NCBI GenBank assembly: GCA_037127255.1
Contig: JBANSL010000003.1
Span: 126,501 to 190,500 of the forward strand
Direction: 5' to 3'
Length of the DNA stretch: 64,000 nucleotides
Source: Persicaria tinctoria
Lineage: Eukaryota > Streptophyta > Magnoliopsida > Caryophyllales > Polygonaceae
How positions within the stretch are numbered: the first letter of the stretch is position 1; each line of letters opens with the position of its first letter. The translations under genes and the position numbers were made by a program. Positions 1 through 10,287 of the stretch are shown here, one piece after another. The notes under the pieces are model-generated. The model saw nothing but the letters and a program-made list of their open reading frames with translations, was not told the origin of the DNA and made no database searches.

Positions 1-1660
1 CCTACCCCGTCATTCCATTCGGAAACACCCATCCCCATCTCCATCACTGGTCACTATTATTAACCATCACTCTCCCACTCCCTCACTTTCATTCATAGTT
101 GATCTTCATCACCACCACCACCGTCATCTCTTTTGCCCCCGTAACCACCATCGACACCTCGTTCTTCGTCACCAAACACCACCACCGTTGCTCCCACACC
201 CCATCCCGACCACCTTGCTCCTTGAAGGGCAGCAACCACAGCACCACCCCGCACCACCTCCGACGTCCACCGCCACCCCGACGCACCCCAGAAGCTGTCG
301 GAGCCGCCAGCGAGCCGCCGAATCCGCCGTCCCTGTTCGAGCCGAACAATCTTCCGGTAAGCCGTTCTCCTTCGTTTCCGATCGAAATCGCCTTCGGTCT
401 TCACCAACACACTCACCCATGTCCGGTGCAGGTCCGACGCGCCATCGCGAGCCACCGACGAATCCTAGAACTCCGATCGAGAGCTCCGAAGTCGCGAAAA
501 ATCCATCCCGGTGAGCTCCGAAATTATTCTCGTTTCGATTCGTTTTTAGTCTTTTTCGATGCTTAGGCTAGTCGGGAGTGAGCGTGGGCTGAGTGTGGGA
601 TGTTCGGGTGGGCTCGAGACCTCCGGCGAGGACGAGCGCAGTGAGTGCGAGGCTGAGCGAGCGTCGGGAGTTAGCGAGCTGCGAGCTAGGCGAGTCCGGG
701 TGAGCAGAAGGTCGAGATGGGTCTGGACGGGCTAGAGACGAGGACGAGGACGCGAGGTGAGGTGGAGCTGAGGGCGAACGTTGAGCGAGCAAGCCGAGGA
801 GCCATGGCCGGCGGCGTCGAGTTGGGCGCGCGAGCCTCCAATTTCAAAGGAAGAAGAAGAAGCCTCCGTGGGGGCCTTGCCTAGTCATCTTGTGGGCCCC
901 TTGCCTTTTTATATTAATTGTTCTAATATTCAGCCGGTTGGGATTTAAAATTTGGTTCGGTTCGGTTGGATTTAAATGGGTTTGGTTCGGTTTGGATTTA
1001 TCCGTAATTAATTAATTAATGATATTTTAAATAAAATATAATATTATTGGGGGTTTAAGATATAACATTATTTGGACTTGGAGATTTAAAAAGAATTTGG
1101 AAAAGATTTTCAAGGTTGGAAAGTGATTTAATAAATAAATTGAAAAAGGAATTTTGGGAGTATTTTCAAGGGTCGGAATTCTTAACTGTTTAATTCGGAA
1201 TTGAAATGGTTTTGAAGCTAACTTGGGAATTATACTTGTTCGGTGACTAACTAGCATGATGATATATATGATCGTTTGACTAACGGTATGATATGTGTGA
1301 CTAATAGCATGACTTGTGGTGAATTATTCTAAGAGATTAAATGTTGGATAATTATGACGAGGTAGTAGGATTTTATATCACTCAAATTATGTCTTATGAT
1401 TTTGATGAACCATTGAGGTATATGTGGAAATGATGTATATGAAAATGCGGAATTGGTTGAATGATTTATGGTATGTGGTCTTGTTGAGCGGATGATGTGA
1501 TGAAATTACTTCCATAATGTGTTACTTGTTCTATTAATTGAGGTGTGCTTGAGTGCTTAATAGTTGGATGTAGACTTATGTATATTCAATCATGTACTAG
1601 GTGATACTATGTGATTGTGACTACTGTGTGCTGGATTCTTTTGTTGCCGATCTGCTAGCC

Positions 1661-1683
1661 AGGTAAGTACCTCCGGGGCTTAC
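1661..1683 (+). promoter_or_regulatory. Conserved AG|GTAAGT splice-donor motif folded in a hairpin (LARD-A 5' LTR)
   Basis: AGGTAAGT at 1661-1668 is a perfect match to the plant U1 donor consensus. It is followed by GCTTAC at 1678-1683, which can pair with GTAAGT (five Watson-Crick pairs and one G-U). The copy in the 3' LTR is at 9302-9324. The same sense-strand donor and an even better inverted repeat occur in LARD-B (40983-41001 and 49336-49354) and LARD-C (57723-57741). Use as a splice site is inferred and not shown. Confidence 0.5.
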
Positions 1684-2585
1684 TCAGTAACCAGTACCTC
1701 CTGCCTGATGTGTCATATAGTATGTAGGTGTTGCATATGCATAAGAGCATGTCATGTAGTATCATGCTTAGGAATTGCATTTACGAATGAGCATCCTTAT
1801 TCTGTATGCGTTTGAATACAGAACGGCCGTTATCTGTGAGTCTTAGAGTCCCTGCTAGGGTCATAGGGCATCCCAGCTTCATCGGGCATTGTCCTCCTCG
1901 GGTCATTTATATATATCACGAGATACGAGATGGGCATGAGATACGATATGATGATGAGATATGATATGATGATGAGATTTGATATGATTATAGCATCGAA
2001 CTGGCCAGTCTCCACCTTGTCTGGAAGAAGGGTGGTGGTAGAAGAGGGATATACCACTTGGTATTCTTTGTTAAGGCCTTACTTAATATTCTGCACATAT
2101 GAGTTAGGAACATGATAGTGTGGTTAATATTTCAGTACTGCATGAAGGCATCTTTATTCGAGGTATAGGCGTATTATATGTCCTCAGCGCGGTCAGAGGA
2201 CCCGCGGGCGGACTCTTGGCCTGACTTGGTGGTATAGTTTCAGGTACCCGATATACTACTTGATTTTGTGCTGTTATGACGGGGTCTATTCATATGGCGG
2301 AGAGTGAGTGGTTGAAACCTGACTTCACCAGATTCACGCTTTTGGGATTCCTCCCTAATTATACTCTGTTTTGACCCGGCTCTGCCGTGGCACTGGTTGT
2401 ATCACTTTCAGAACTTATGCCCTTTGCATTATAAATGATTTCCCCGCGTTGTAGACTTAGGACAGGTACAGGGGTTTACCCCAGGGTCTCCAACGGACCT
2501 TCCGGGTTTGGGTGCGAAATCCCACTTTAAACTGCGCATATTCGATTTCAAACCTTCAACCTGTACTCGGGGCGCAAGATCCCAA

Positions 2586-2633
2586 CGAGGGGTTTCATCC
2601 CTCGAAACGTAACTCGGGAATCATAATCCCGGG
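2586..2633 (+). other. Tandem terminal hairpins of the LARD LTR (U5-like), LARD-A 5' copy
   Basis: Hairpin 1 (2586-2604) has stem CGAGGG/CCCTCG and loop GTTTCAT. Hairpin 2 (2613-2633) has stem CTCGGGA/TCCCGGG and loop ATCATAA. They lie immediately before the LTR end and the primer site. The 3' LTR copy is at 10227-10274. Matching hairpins with compensatory stem changes exist in LARD-B and LARD-C. In reverse-transcribing elements this location (U5 next to the primer site) commonly folds to control priming; that role is inferred here. Confidence 0.6.
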
Positions 2634-2645
2634 CCGTTACAAAGG

Positions 2646-2657
2646 TGGTATCAGAGC
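2646..2657 (+). other. Primer binding site, tRNA-iMet type (LARD-A)
   Basis: TGGTATCAGAGC is complementary to the 3' end of plant initiator tRNA-Met and is the standard minus-strand primer site of many plant LTR elements. It lies 4 nt downstream of the LTR terminus at 2641. Confidence 0.95.
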
Positions 2658-2967
2658 TGAGGTTATGCAATCCGAGTACAATAGGTTGAAGAGGTTTTGA
2701 AAATCGCCCAATGTTTTCAAATGGTTTGGAAAATATTTTATAAAGGGCAAAATGAATTTACTTGGACTTAAAACCTAAAATGAATAAAGGGGAAATAATC
2801 TCGTGGGTAGAGACCCAAGCGGTAGACTTCCCTTATGGATGTAGAATTCGGGAAACTGTAGGCAAAATACTAGCTTTTAATTACAGATGGGCCTAGAAGA
2901 CTCCAAGGAACATCACGGAGGTTGGAGTGTTGAGTTAGGAGGCCGTGAGGTTTTGCCCCTCCGGTCA

Positions 2968-3066
2968 GTCGTCCCTCGAAGGACGGCATAGATCGTCTCT
3001 ATGCTTATGTTTATATATGTACATATATGCAATTGGACCCGAGGGCGATCCTCCTCGAAGAGGATC
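2968..3066 (+). other. Paired CTCGAA-loop hairpins in the LARD-A leader
   Basis: Two 20-nt hairpins, each with a 7-bp stem and 6-nt loop. The first (2968-2987) has stem GTCGTCC/GGACGGC (one G-U pair) and loop CTCGAA. The second (3047-3066) has a perfect stem GATCCTC/GAGGATC and the same loop CTCGAA. LARD-B has the same pair at 48027-48046 and 47966-47985 on its sense strand with different but still pairing stems. The position, about 310 nt behind the primer site, is where retroelement RNAs usually carry packaging or dimerisation signals; that function is my inference. Confidence 0.65.
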
Positions 3067-4239
3067 ATATTAATCTTGTTGATTGCTTCCGTGTTAAGTG
3101 CTATTGTGCTGAGGATAGCGAACTAATCAGAATGCCTTAACTTGAACATGTAAATGACCGTATGTTAAACGGGATAGCGGGAGGAAACCTTGTTCTTATG
3201 TAATCAGATTTTCTGTCTTGTCGGAATAGTTCTTCCATAGTACAACCCCCTTGATAACCCCGATTCCGTTGTCCGTCCCACTAAAGCACTTGGATGTGTT
3301 AGTAAGGGTTGCGAGTGTATGTTCCTCTTGACTTGAGTCCTATTTGTATTCCAACCATAGATGTTCATCGAGTCTCATACCTAATGTCAACATTCTCTAC
3401 GGGAAATTGGGTCGGTCAACTAACTACTTTCGGGGACTGTGTATGATGAGAGGGTTACCTGAGGTTGATTATCGACATTCTTCCGAGTTAGGAGTGTGTT
3501 ATCTTATGGAGTCATCCCTCTTGAGTCTCATAATGGTCAACCGTGTCTCCTTGCCAAAAGAGTCTAAACACGAATTCTACCATCTTCTCTATGAAACGGC
3601 GTGAATGTCCTTGTGTCCAGCAAGTCATACTAGCGTCCCACGGGGAACTGGGTGGTGAGTCGGTGATTGCCCTTAGAGAATTTTTTTCAAGTTATAATGA
3701 TAGTCTCCTTGTGATTTCATGAACTTGTATATTGGTATAATTCAGCATGAATTGTCTGGTACCTTGCATGGTTGCACTTATGAGTAGATGTATGTGTCGT
3801 ATGTATTGAATCCCCATTATTACCGTCTCCCTATGAACTAGGTCCATGATAATGTGCTCAACTCTCTTTGTATGTTAAAACGTGAATTGGATGACTTAGC
3901 ATGCTTGCCTAAATTTCGCAATATTATGACTTGCTTATGTGTGTATCTAAATTGAGTGATAAGTCGTGCATATGATATCATGTGATGTTTGCTAGGTCTT
4001 GCATAACTTATGCCATATATGTCCCATGTCAGTCTGTGCATACATGTTCCTAGTCTCTCAAGCATGATTGATGAATGAAATGATAGGTTGCTAGCTTGTT
4101 CTGCGCACATATAAAGATGATTATATGAGCATGTTATGAATGCGTAAATCGATATTCCTTGAGATAGGTGCATACTAGTGTGAAATAATGTGATGATATC
4201 TCTTGATTTTTATGTGTTGCGTGCCATAATTATAATAGC

Positions 4240-4580
4240 ATCGTTGTAACTCTCGGGTTGGGATCTTATCCTTGGTCTCGTCGTCCCTAGTCCTGGTCCA
4301 TGTCTGAACTCTTAAGGAAGTTGTGCTGTCCGCCCTTGTCTCCCCCTATCTCCGTAACTTCTAACCTTTATGATCCTTCGATGAGCGCCGACATGCAAGA
4401 AAGGACCAACGACCAAGTGGCACCGGAGCGACACAATGGAAGTGTGATGGGTCCATGACCCCTAGGCCCCAAGAACAACATCACCGATGGCAAAAAGGAC
4501 GAATATGCTTCAAAGATGACAATCGTTAACAGATTCATTCCAGCAGACACGAGGAAGAGCATTCTTAATTCAAATTGTGG
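4240..4580 (+). other. Conserved island in the LARD internal region (LARD-A copy)
   Basis: This stretch aligns (as reverse complement) with about 61616-61975 of LARD-C and, more weakly, 44640-45015 of LARD-B. Shared landmarks are GTTACAACGATGC-type, GGACAAGAGCGGAC-type and a palindromic centre GGGTCCATGACCC at 4449-4461. The flanking internal sequence is much less similar, so the island stands out. It has no convincing open frame (a 64-aa minus frame only in this copy). Its function is unknown. Confidence 0.55.
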
Positions 4581-7270
4581 ATTCTTCTATACTAATCGGA
4601 ATTGATGTTTTGTGATATGCCTAGAACTGACATAATTGAATGTGTGATGACGGATGTGCTGAATTGGTAGAAATGATTGCGTGACTAACTTGTTTCTATG
4701 ACGATGTGCCTTGGTGCTTGGTATACTGACTTGCGGGTGAGTAGGTTATGGGTTATATGTATGGGAGTGTTTTCTTCTTGAGCATGAGTCGTGAGATTCT
4801 TCGGTGAGACGGGTCGAAAAGTGGCAGGTGGATTGAGGTATTCGGATTGGGTCATTGTTTGTGTGAAATGGTATGCATGAATGATGTTTTAGCTTGAGTA
4901 GAGCCGAGTGAGTTGGGATGTGTCGAAGATAGTGGTTCGTGAGTATAGATGAGGTTCTAGGTAGGTCTTAGGTGGAGAGTGGGGTTAGTATGGCGAGATT
5001 TTGAGCGAGATGTCCAAGTGAGAAGTGGTAGTCTAGGCAGGTACTGTGTGCGGGTAGTATAAGAGAGTGGTTGACTGAGGTCTGGACTAGTTTCATTAGG
5101 GTGATCGTGAGATTGGGTGTGGGTAGAGGTAGTTAGGATAGTTCTAGAGGTGGATGGGCAAGCTAGGAGTTGATCGGGGGATTCTTGAGGGGAGGTGTTG
5201 TGAGACGGATTGGTGTGCTAAGGAAGGTGTTTAGATAGTCTATGACCGGATTATGGGCGGTGTCAAGGATGATCGATTAAGGAACGTCTGAGGAATTGTA
5301 GAATTTGGGACTAGGTGGTGGGTGTTGTGTGTGGGAGCGATTTCGGTAAGGCGTGAGGTTGAGGAATTGCCAAGGAAGAGTAGTATGAGGTTGCTTGGGA
5401 AATTATCGATCGGAGATATTAGGTTGTTCATATCAGGGTTGTTCGTGTGATGAGTATTTGGGGTTATTTAGGTAGGATTGGTAATGTTTGGGGAACTTAT
5501 GAGTGAAGGATTTCTAGCTGCGTTGTTGGAGGATTTTAGCATAGGGAATGACTCGGGATTTATGAGTGGATGTTATTGTGGCTATTGAAGTATTTGAGGG
5601 TGTGAGATGAATCTTTAAGGAAAGGCTGGTAGCTAGGCAATGATGTAGTTGAGATTCCTAGTAAGACTGTGCGCTTAAGATTGAGATAGGGAGATTTTGA
5701 GTATGGATTTGGGAACTAGGCAAAGTAGAAGGTATGGAGGACGCTAGAGGATAAGAGATTTTAGAAGGCTAGTGAAGTTGTGGTACTTAGTAAATTCGGA
5801 CGAGGATGACATAGGAATTCGGTGAAAATAATGATCGGTACATAAAGGTTTAAGCGGTAGAGATTTCAAAGATTGAGGAAGCGTGATCTGAGGCAATTTG
5901 GGGAAACATGCGGAGTTGAGGGAACTAGTCATGGTAGAGTGTGCTGGGAAGAGGATCTAGAATGGGTCGGCTTGAGGGTCATGATGATTCGTGGTTGGGA
6001 GTACCGCTAGTTGGGATCTGCGTTAGAATTGGTCAGGGGTGTCAGGTGTGAGATGGTTAGCATGACTTGGGTCCTTAGAGGTGGATGGTTAGTGAGAGTG
6101 GTTAGTGGCGTGGGAAGTATGATTGGGTTAGCAAGGTGATTCGAGATGTCTCTTTGGGGGATGATGTTCAGGTGGAGCCTTGGTAGTAGATCGAGTTGTT
6201 CAGCTTGTCGGGATGAGGGAATTTTGTGATTTGGGAACACCGAGAGATAGTCTTAAATAGTCGAGTGGAAGGTAGGACTTGAGATCGGGATGTCGAAGTG
6301 GAATATTGGCTCTTAGATGGCTTGATGGCATAGGAGTTGAGATACCTAGTAGTTGGTTTGGGTATTCGGCCTAGATTGCGAATAGTTATGAGGCTAGAAG
6401 GGTTGTATGTGAGCAGGATACAATGGTACCTAGCTAAGAACTGGTAGTGGATTGAGTTGGTAGACCTCAGTGAAGTTGATCTTAGTGCGATGGATGGTGA
6501 GTAGTGATCTAGTGTATACTTTACTTGGGGCCGAATGTTGTACGAATTCCATGCTATAGATGATGTTGATTCTCTGATGTGTTGTCGTTGATAATAGGGA
6601 ACTGTTAGTACTAACATAGTTATCCCTGAACTCGATGGAATGCTACTGTACGGAAGCAGTTGTTTGCCTCTAATGCGATGACGCTTGGTAGTTAGAATGA
6701 GTATGATGTACTTATTTGATTGATATAATGTGCTTATCTGGTTGATATGGTGTGTAACTTCCGTGAGATGATGTGATAAATTCTATCATATGTGATACGA
6801 TGCTAGATATGTTATGCTACTAGACGTGAGGTGCTATTGTTATTCGATATATATATACATGATGCTTGATGATGAAAATGGTAGAAATTGAATTGTTGAA
6901 CCTTGATTCTGTCTTAGAACCTAGGAAGAGAATACGAGATTAGCCTTTAGAAGTGGATGGTAGGATGAATGGAGAGGTTAGGAATGCTTTTGACTAATGC
7001 CGAACTTGAAGTTTTGAACGGTGTTTTAAAGAAGACGTTGTGATGTTTTGAGTTATAATATGACCGAGGAGTCGGAGTAAGGATGTGGTAGGGGCCCATA
7101 TCACATTCTTGCTACGGTCTATTAGGGATATTATGATCACGGCAACGGTACTGTAAGGATCTCATAGGGGCACTTATGCGGTGCTTACGGGATCAATGGC
7201 ATGATCCTTGGACTCACAAACTTCATCTCCTGTTTAAATGATTTTAGTCTCGGGGACGAGACTTGTTTTT

Positions 7271-7282
7271 AGAGGTGGATGA
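7271..7282 (+). other. Polypurine tract (LARD-A)
   Basis: AGAGGTGGATGA directly precedes the TGTAAAGG start of the 3' LTR, the expected place and composition for a plus-strand primer. The same motif precedes the 3' LTRs of LARD-B and LARD-C on their sense strands. Confidence 0.85.
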
Positions 7283-10282
7283 TGTAAAGGCTCGGAATTT
7301 CAAATCCTAAATTTTCAGAAATAAGAAATTTAAAATGAATTTAAATCGAATTAAAAGATCGTTTAGCAGATTCCAATCGGAATATAAAATTTGACGAAAG
7401 ATTTCTGTTCTTTTATCTCGAAAATTCAAAATAATTATCGGATGACGATATCCTTGTCAATTTAAAAAAAAAAATCTAATTGATCGAGAGAGCGAGAGTC
7501 GGGAAAACTAACATTTAAAAACTAATTGTGAGATACGAAATTCGCGTATTCGAGATTTATTTCCGGATATTAGTTTAACCAAATTGACACTCAACCTTCA
7601 ACCACTCCCTCACATCACCGTACCTTTTCAAAGACCATCACCCTACCCCGTCATTCCATTCGGAAACACCCATCCCCATCTCCATCACTGGTCACTATTA
7701 TTAACCATCACTCTCCCACTCCCTCACTTTCATTCATAGTTGATCTTCATCACCACCACCACCGTCATCTCTTTTGCCCCCGTAACCACCATCGACACCT
7801 CGTTCTTCGTCACCAAACACCACCACCGTTGCTCCCACACCCCATCCCGACCACCTTGCTCCTTGAAGGGCAGCAACCACAGCACCACCCCGCACCACCT
7901 CCGACGTCCACCGCCACCCCGACGCACCCCAGAAGCTGTCGGAGCCGCCAGCGAGCCGCCGAATCCGCCGTCCCTGTTCGAGCCGAACAATCTTCCGGTA
8001 AGCCGTTCTCCTTCGTTTCCGATCGAAATCGCCTTCGGTCTTCACCAACACACTCACCCATGTCCGGTGCAGGTCCGACGCGCCATCGCGAGCCACCGAC
8101 GAATCCTAGAACTCCGATCGAGAGCTCCGAAGTCGCGAAAAATCCATCCCGGTGAGCTCCGAAATTATTCTCGTTTCGATTCGTTTTTAGTCTTTTTCGA
8201 TGCTTAGGCTAGTCGGGAGTGAGCGTGGGCTGAGTGTGGGATGTTCGGGTGGGCTCGAGACCTCCGGCGAGGACGAGCGCAGTGAGTGCGAGGCTGAGCG
8301 AGCGTCGGGAGTTAGCGAGCTGCGAGCTAGGCGAGTCCGGGTGAGCAGAAGGTCGAGATGGGTCTGGACGGGCTAGAGACGAGGACGAGGACGCGAGGTG
8401 AGGTGGAGCTGAGGGCGAACGTTGAGCGAGCAAGCCGAGGAGCCATGGCCGGCGGCGTCGAGTTGGGCGCGCGAGCCTCCAATTTCAAAGGAAGAAGAAG
8501 AAGCCTCCGTGGGGGCCTTGCCTAGTCATCTTGTGGGCCCCTTGCCTTTTTATATTAATTGTTCTAATATTCAGCCGGTTGGGATTTAAAATTTGGTTCG
8601 GTTCGGTTGGATTTAAATGGGTTTGGTTCGGTTTGGATTTATCCGTAATTAATTAATTAATGATATTTTAAATAAAATATAATATTATTGGGGGTTTAAG
8701 ATATAACATTATTTGGACTTGGAGATTTAAAAAGAATTTGGAAAAGATTTTCAAGGTTGGAAAGTGATTTAATAAATAAATTGAAAAAGGAATTTTGGGA
8801 GTATTTTCAAGGGTCGGAATTCTTAACTGTTTAATTCGGAATTGAAATGGTTTTGAAGCTAACTTGGGAATTATACTTGTTCGGTGACTAACTAGCATGA
8901 TGATATATATGATCGTTTGACTAACGGTATGATATGTGTGACTAATAGCATGACTTGTGGTGAATTATTCTAAGAGATTAAATGTTGGATAATTATGACG
9001 AGGTAGTAGGATTTTATATCACTCAAATTATGTCTTATGATTTTGATGAACCATTGAGGTATATGTGGAAATGATGTATATGAAAATGCGGAATTGGTTG
9101 AATGATTTATGGTATGTGGTCTTGTTGAGCGGATGATGTGATGAAATTACTTCCATAATGTGTTACTTGTTCTATTAATTGAGGTGTGCTTGAGTGCTTA
9201 ATAGTTGGATGTAGACTTATGTATATTCAATCATGTACTAGGTGATACTATGTGATTGTGACTACTGTGTGCTGGATTCTTTTGTTGCCGATCTGCTAGC
9301 CAGGTAAGTACCTCCGGGGCTTACTCAGTAACCAGTACCTCCTGCCTGATGTGTCATATAGTATGTAGGTGTTGCATATGCATAAGAGCATGTCATGTAG
9401 TATCATGCTTAGGAATTGCATTTACGAATGAGCATCCTTATTCTGTATGCGTTTGAATACAGAACGGCCGTTATCTGTGAGTCTTAGAGTCCCTGCTAGG
9501 GTCATAGGGCATCCCAGCTTCATCGGGCATTGTCCTCCTCGGGTCATTTATATATATCACGAGATACGAGATGGGCATGAGATACGATATGATGATGAGA
9601 TATGATATGATGATGAGATTTGATATGATTATAGCATCGAACTGGCCAGTCTCCACCTTGTCTGGAAGAAGGGTGGTGGTAGAAGAGGGATATACCACTT
9701 GGTATTCTTTGTTAAGGCCTTACTTAATATTCTGCACATATGAGTTAGGAACATGATAGTGTGGTTAATATTTCAGTACTGCATGAAGGCATCTTTATTC
9801 GAGGTATAGGCGTATTATATGTCCTCAGCGCGGTCAGAGGACCCGCGGGCGGACTCTTGGCCTGACTTGGTGGTATAGTTTCAGGTACCCGATATACTAC
9901 TTGATTTTGTGCTGTTATGACGGGGTCTATTCATATGGCGGAGAGTGAGTGGTTGAAACCTGACTTCACCAGATTCACGCTTTTGGGATTCCTCCCTAAT
10001 TATACTCTGTTTTGACCCGGCTCTGCCGTGGCACTGGTTGTATCACTTTCAGAACTTATGCCCTTTGCATTATAAATGATTTCCCCGCGTTGTAGACTTA
10101 GGACAGGTACAGGGGTTTACCCCAGGGTCTCCAACGGACCTTCCGGGTTTGGGTGCGAAATCCCACTTTAAACTGCGCATATTCGATTTCAAACCTTCAA
10201 CCTGTACTCGGGGCGCAAGATCCCAACGAGGGGTTTCATCCCTCGAAACGTAACTCGGGAATCATAATCCCGGGCCGTTACA
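7283..10282 (+). repeat. 3' LTR of LARD-A (complete, 3000 bp)
   Basis: Starts TGTAAAGG and ends CCGTTACA, giving the canonical TG...CA ends. The part from 7642 onward is indistinguishable from the visible 5' LTR in the segments compared. The first 360 bp are seen only here. The element ends abruptly against satellite 1 at 10283. Confidence 0.92.
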
Positions 10283-10287
10283 ATATT
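10283..10287. other. Presumed 3' half of LARD-A target-site duplication (ATATT)
   Basis: The five bases after the LTR are ATATT, part of the satellite motif GGAATATTGGTCTCC. The matching 5' copy would lie left of the window, so the duplication cannot be confirmed. Confidence 0.4.

Larger units (their letters stand above)
1..2641 (+). repeat. 5' LTR of LARD-A (truncated by window start)
   Basis: This matches the 3' LTR at 7642-10282 with no length difference and ends in CCGTTACA. It can be split into a GC-rich exon-like block (about 100-840), a GGTTCGGTT-type stretch (about 950-1000), a long AT-rich part, a perfect splice-donor motif near 1661, a palindrome AACGGCCGTT at 1822-1831, an imperfect tandem repeat of a GATATGATGATGA-type unit at about 1917-1990, and two terminal hairpins at 2586-2633. 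Open frames inside it (up to 155 aa) are not recognisable proteins. Promoter and poly(A) positions cannot be placed with confidence from sequence alone. Confidence 0.9.
2658..7270 (+). other. Non-coding internal region of LARD-A
   Basis: About 4.6 kb without a supported coding sequence. The longest frames are 149 aa (6168-6617, minus), 111 aa and 86 aa, with no recognisable domain. The first 400 bp align with the leader of LARD-B (shared GGCAAAATACTAGC, then TGCCCCTCCGGTCAGTCG) and carry the paired hairpins at 2968-3066. A second island conserved with LARD-B and LARD-C lies at about 4240-4580. Purine motifs resembling the real polypurine tract recur at 5145-5156, 6075-6088 and 6948-6960. The last 350 bp before the 3' LTR, which include repeated mentions of a GGGGCCC(A/C)TAT type motif, also match the corresponding part of LARD-B and LARD-C. 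Confidence 0.8.
1..10282 (+). mobile_element. LARD-A: large non-coding LTR retrotransposon, 5' end outside window
   Basis: Positions 1-2641 recur at 7642-10282 with a constant offset of 7641, and every open frame in the two copies is the same, so these are the LTRs of one recently inserted element. The 5' LTR is followed after 4 nt by a TGGTATCAGAGC primer site and the 3' LTR is preceded by a purine tract, which fixes the + orientation. The inferred full length is about 10.6 kb (3000 LTR + 4641 internal + 3000 LTR), of which about 358 bp lie before the window. The internal region has no frame longer than 149 aa and nothing resembling Gag, protease, RT, RNase H or integrase. This is the definition of a LARD, a non-autonomous element mobilised by proteins from another retrotransposon. 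The 3' flank is satellite 1 in mid-monomer. Confidence 0.9.

Noticed and set aside
188..514. LARD LTR sense frame ending SSEVAKNPSR as a conserved protein
   Set aside because: Codon changes between A and B are mainly non-synonymous, which does not fit a protein under selection; kept only as a finding about the block.
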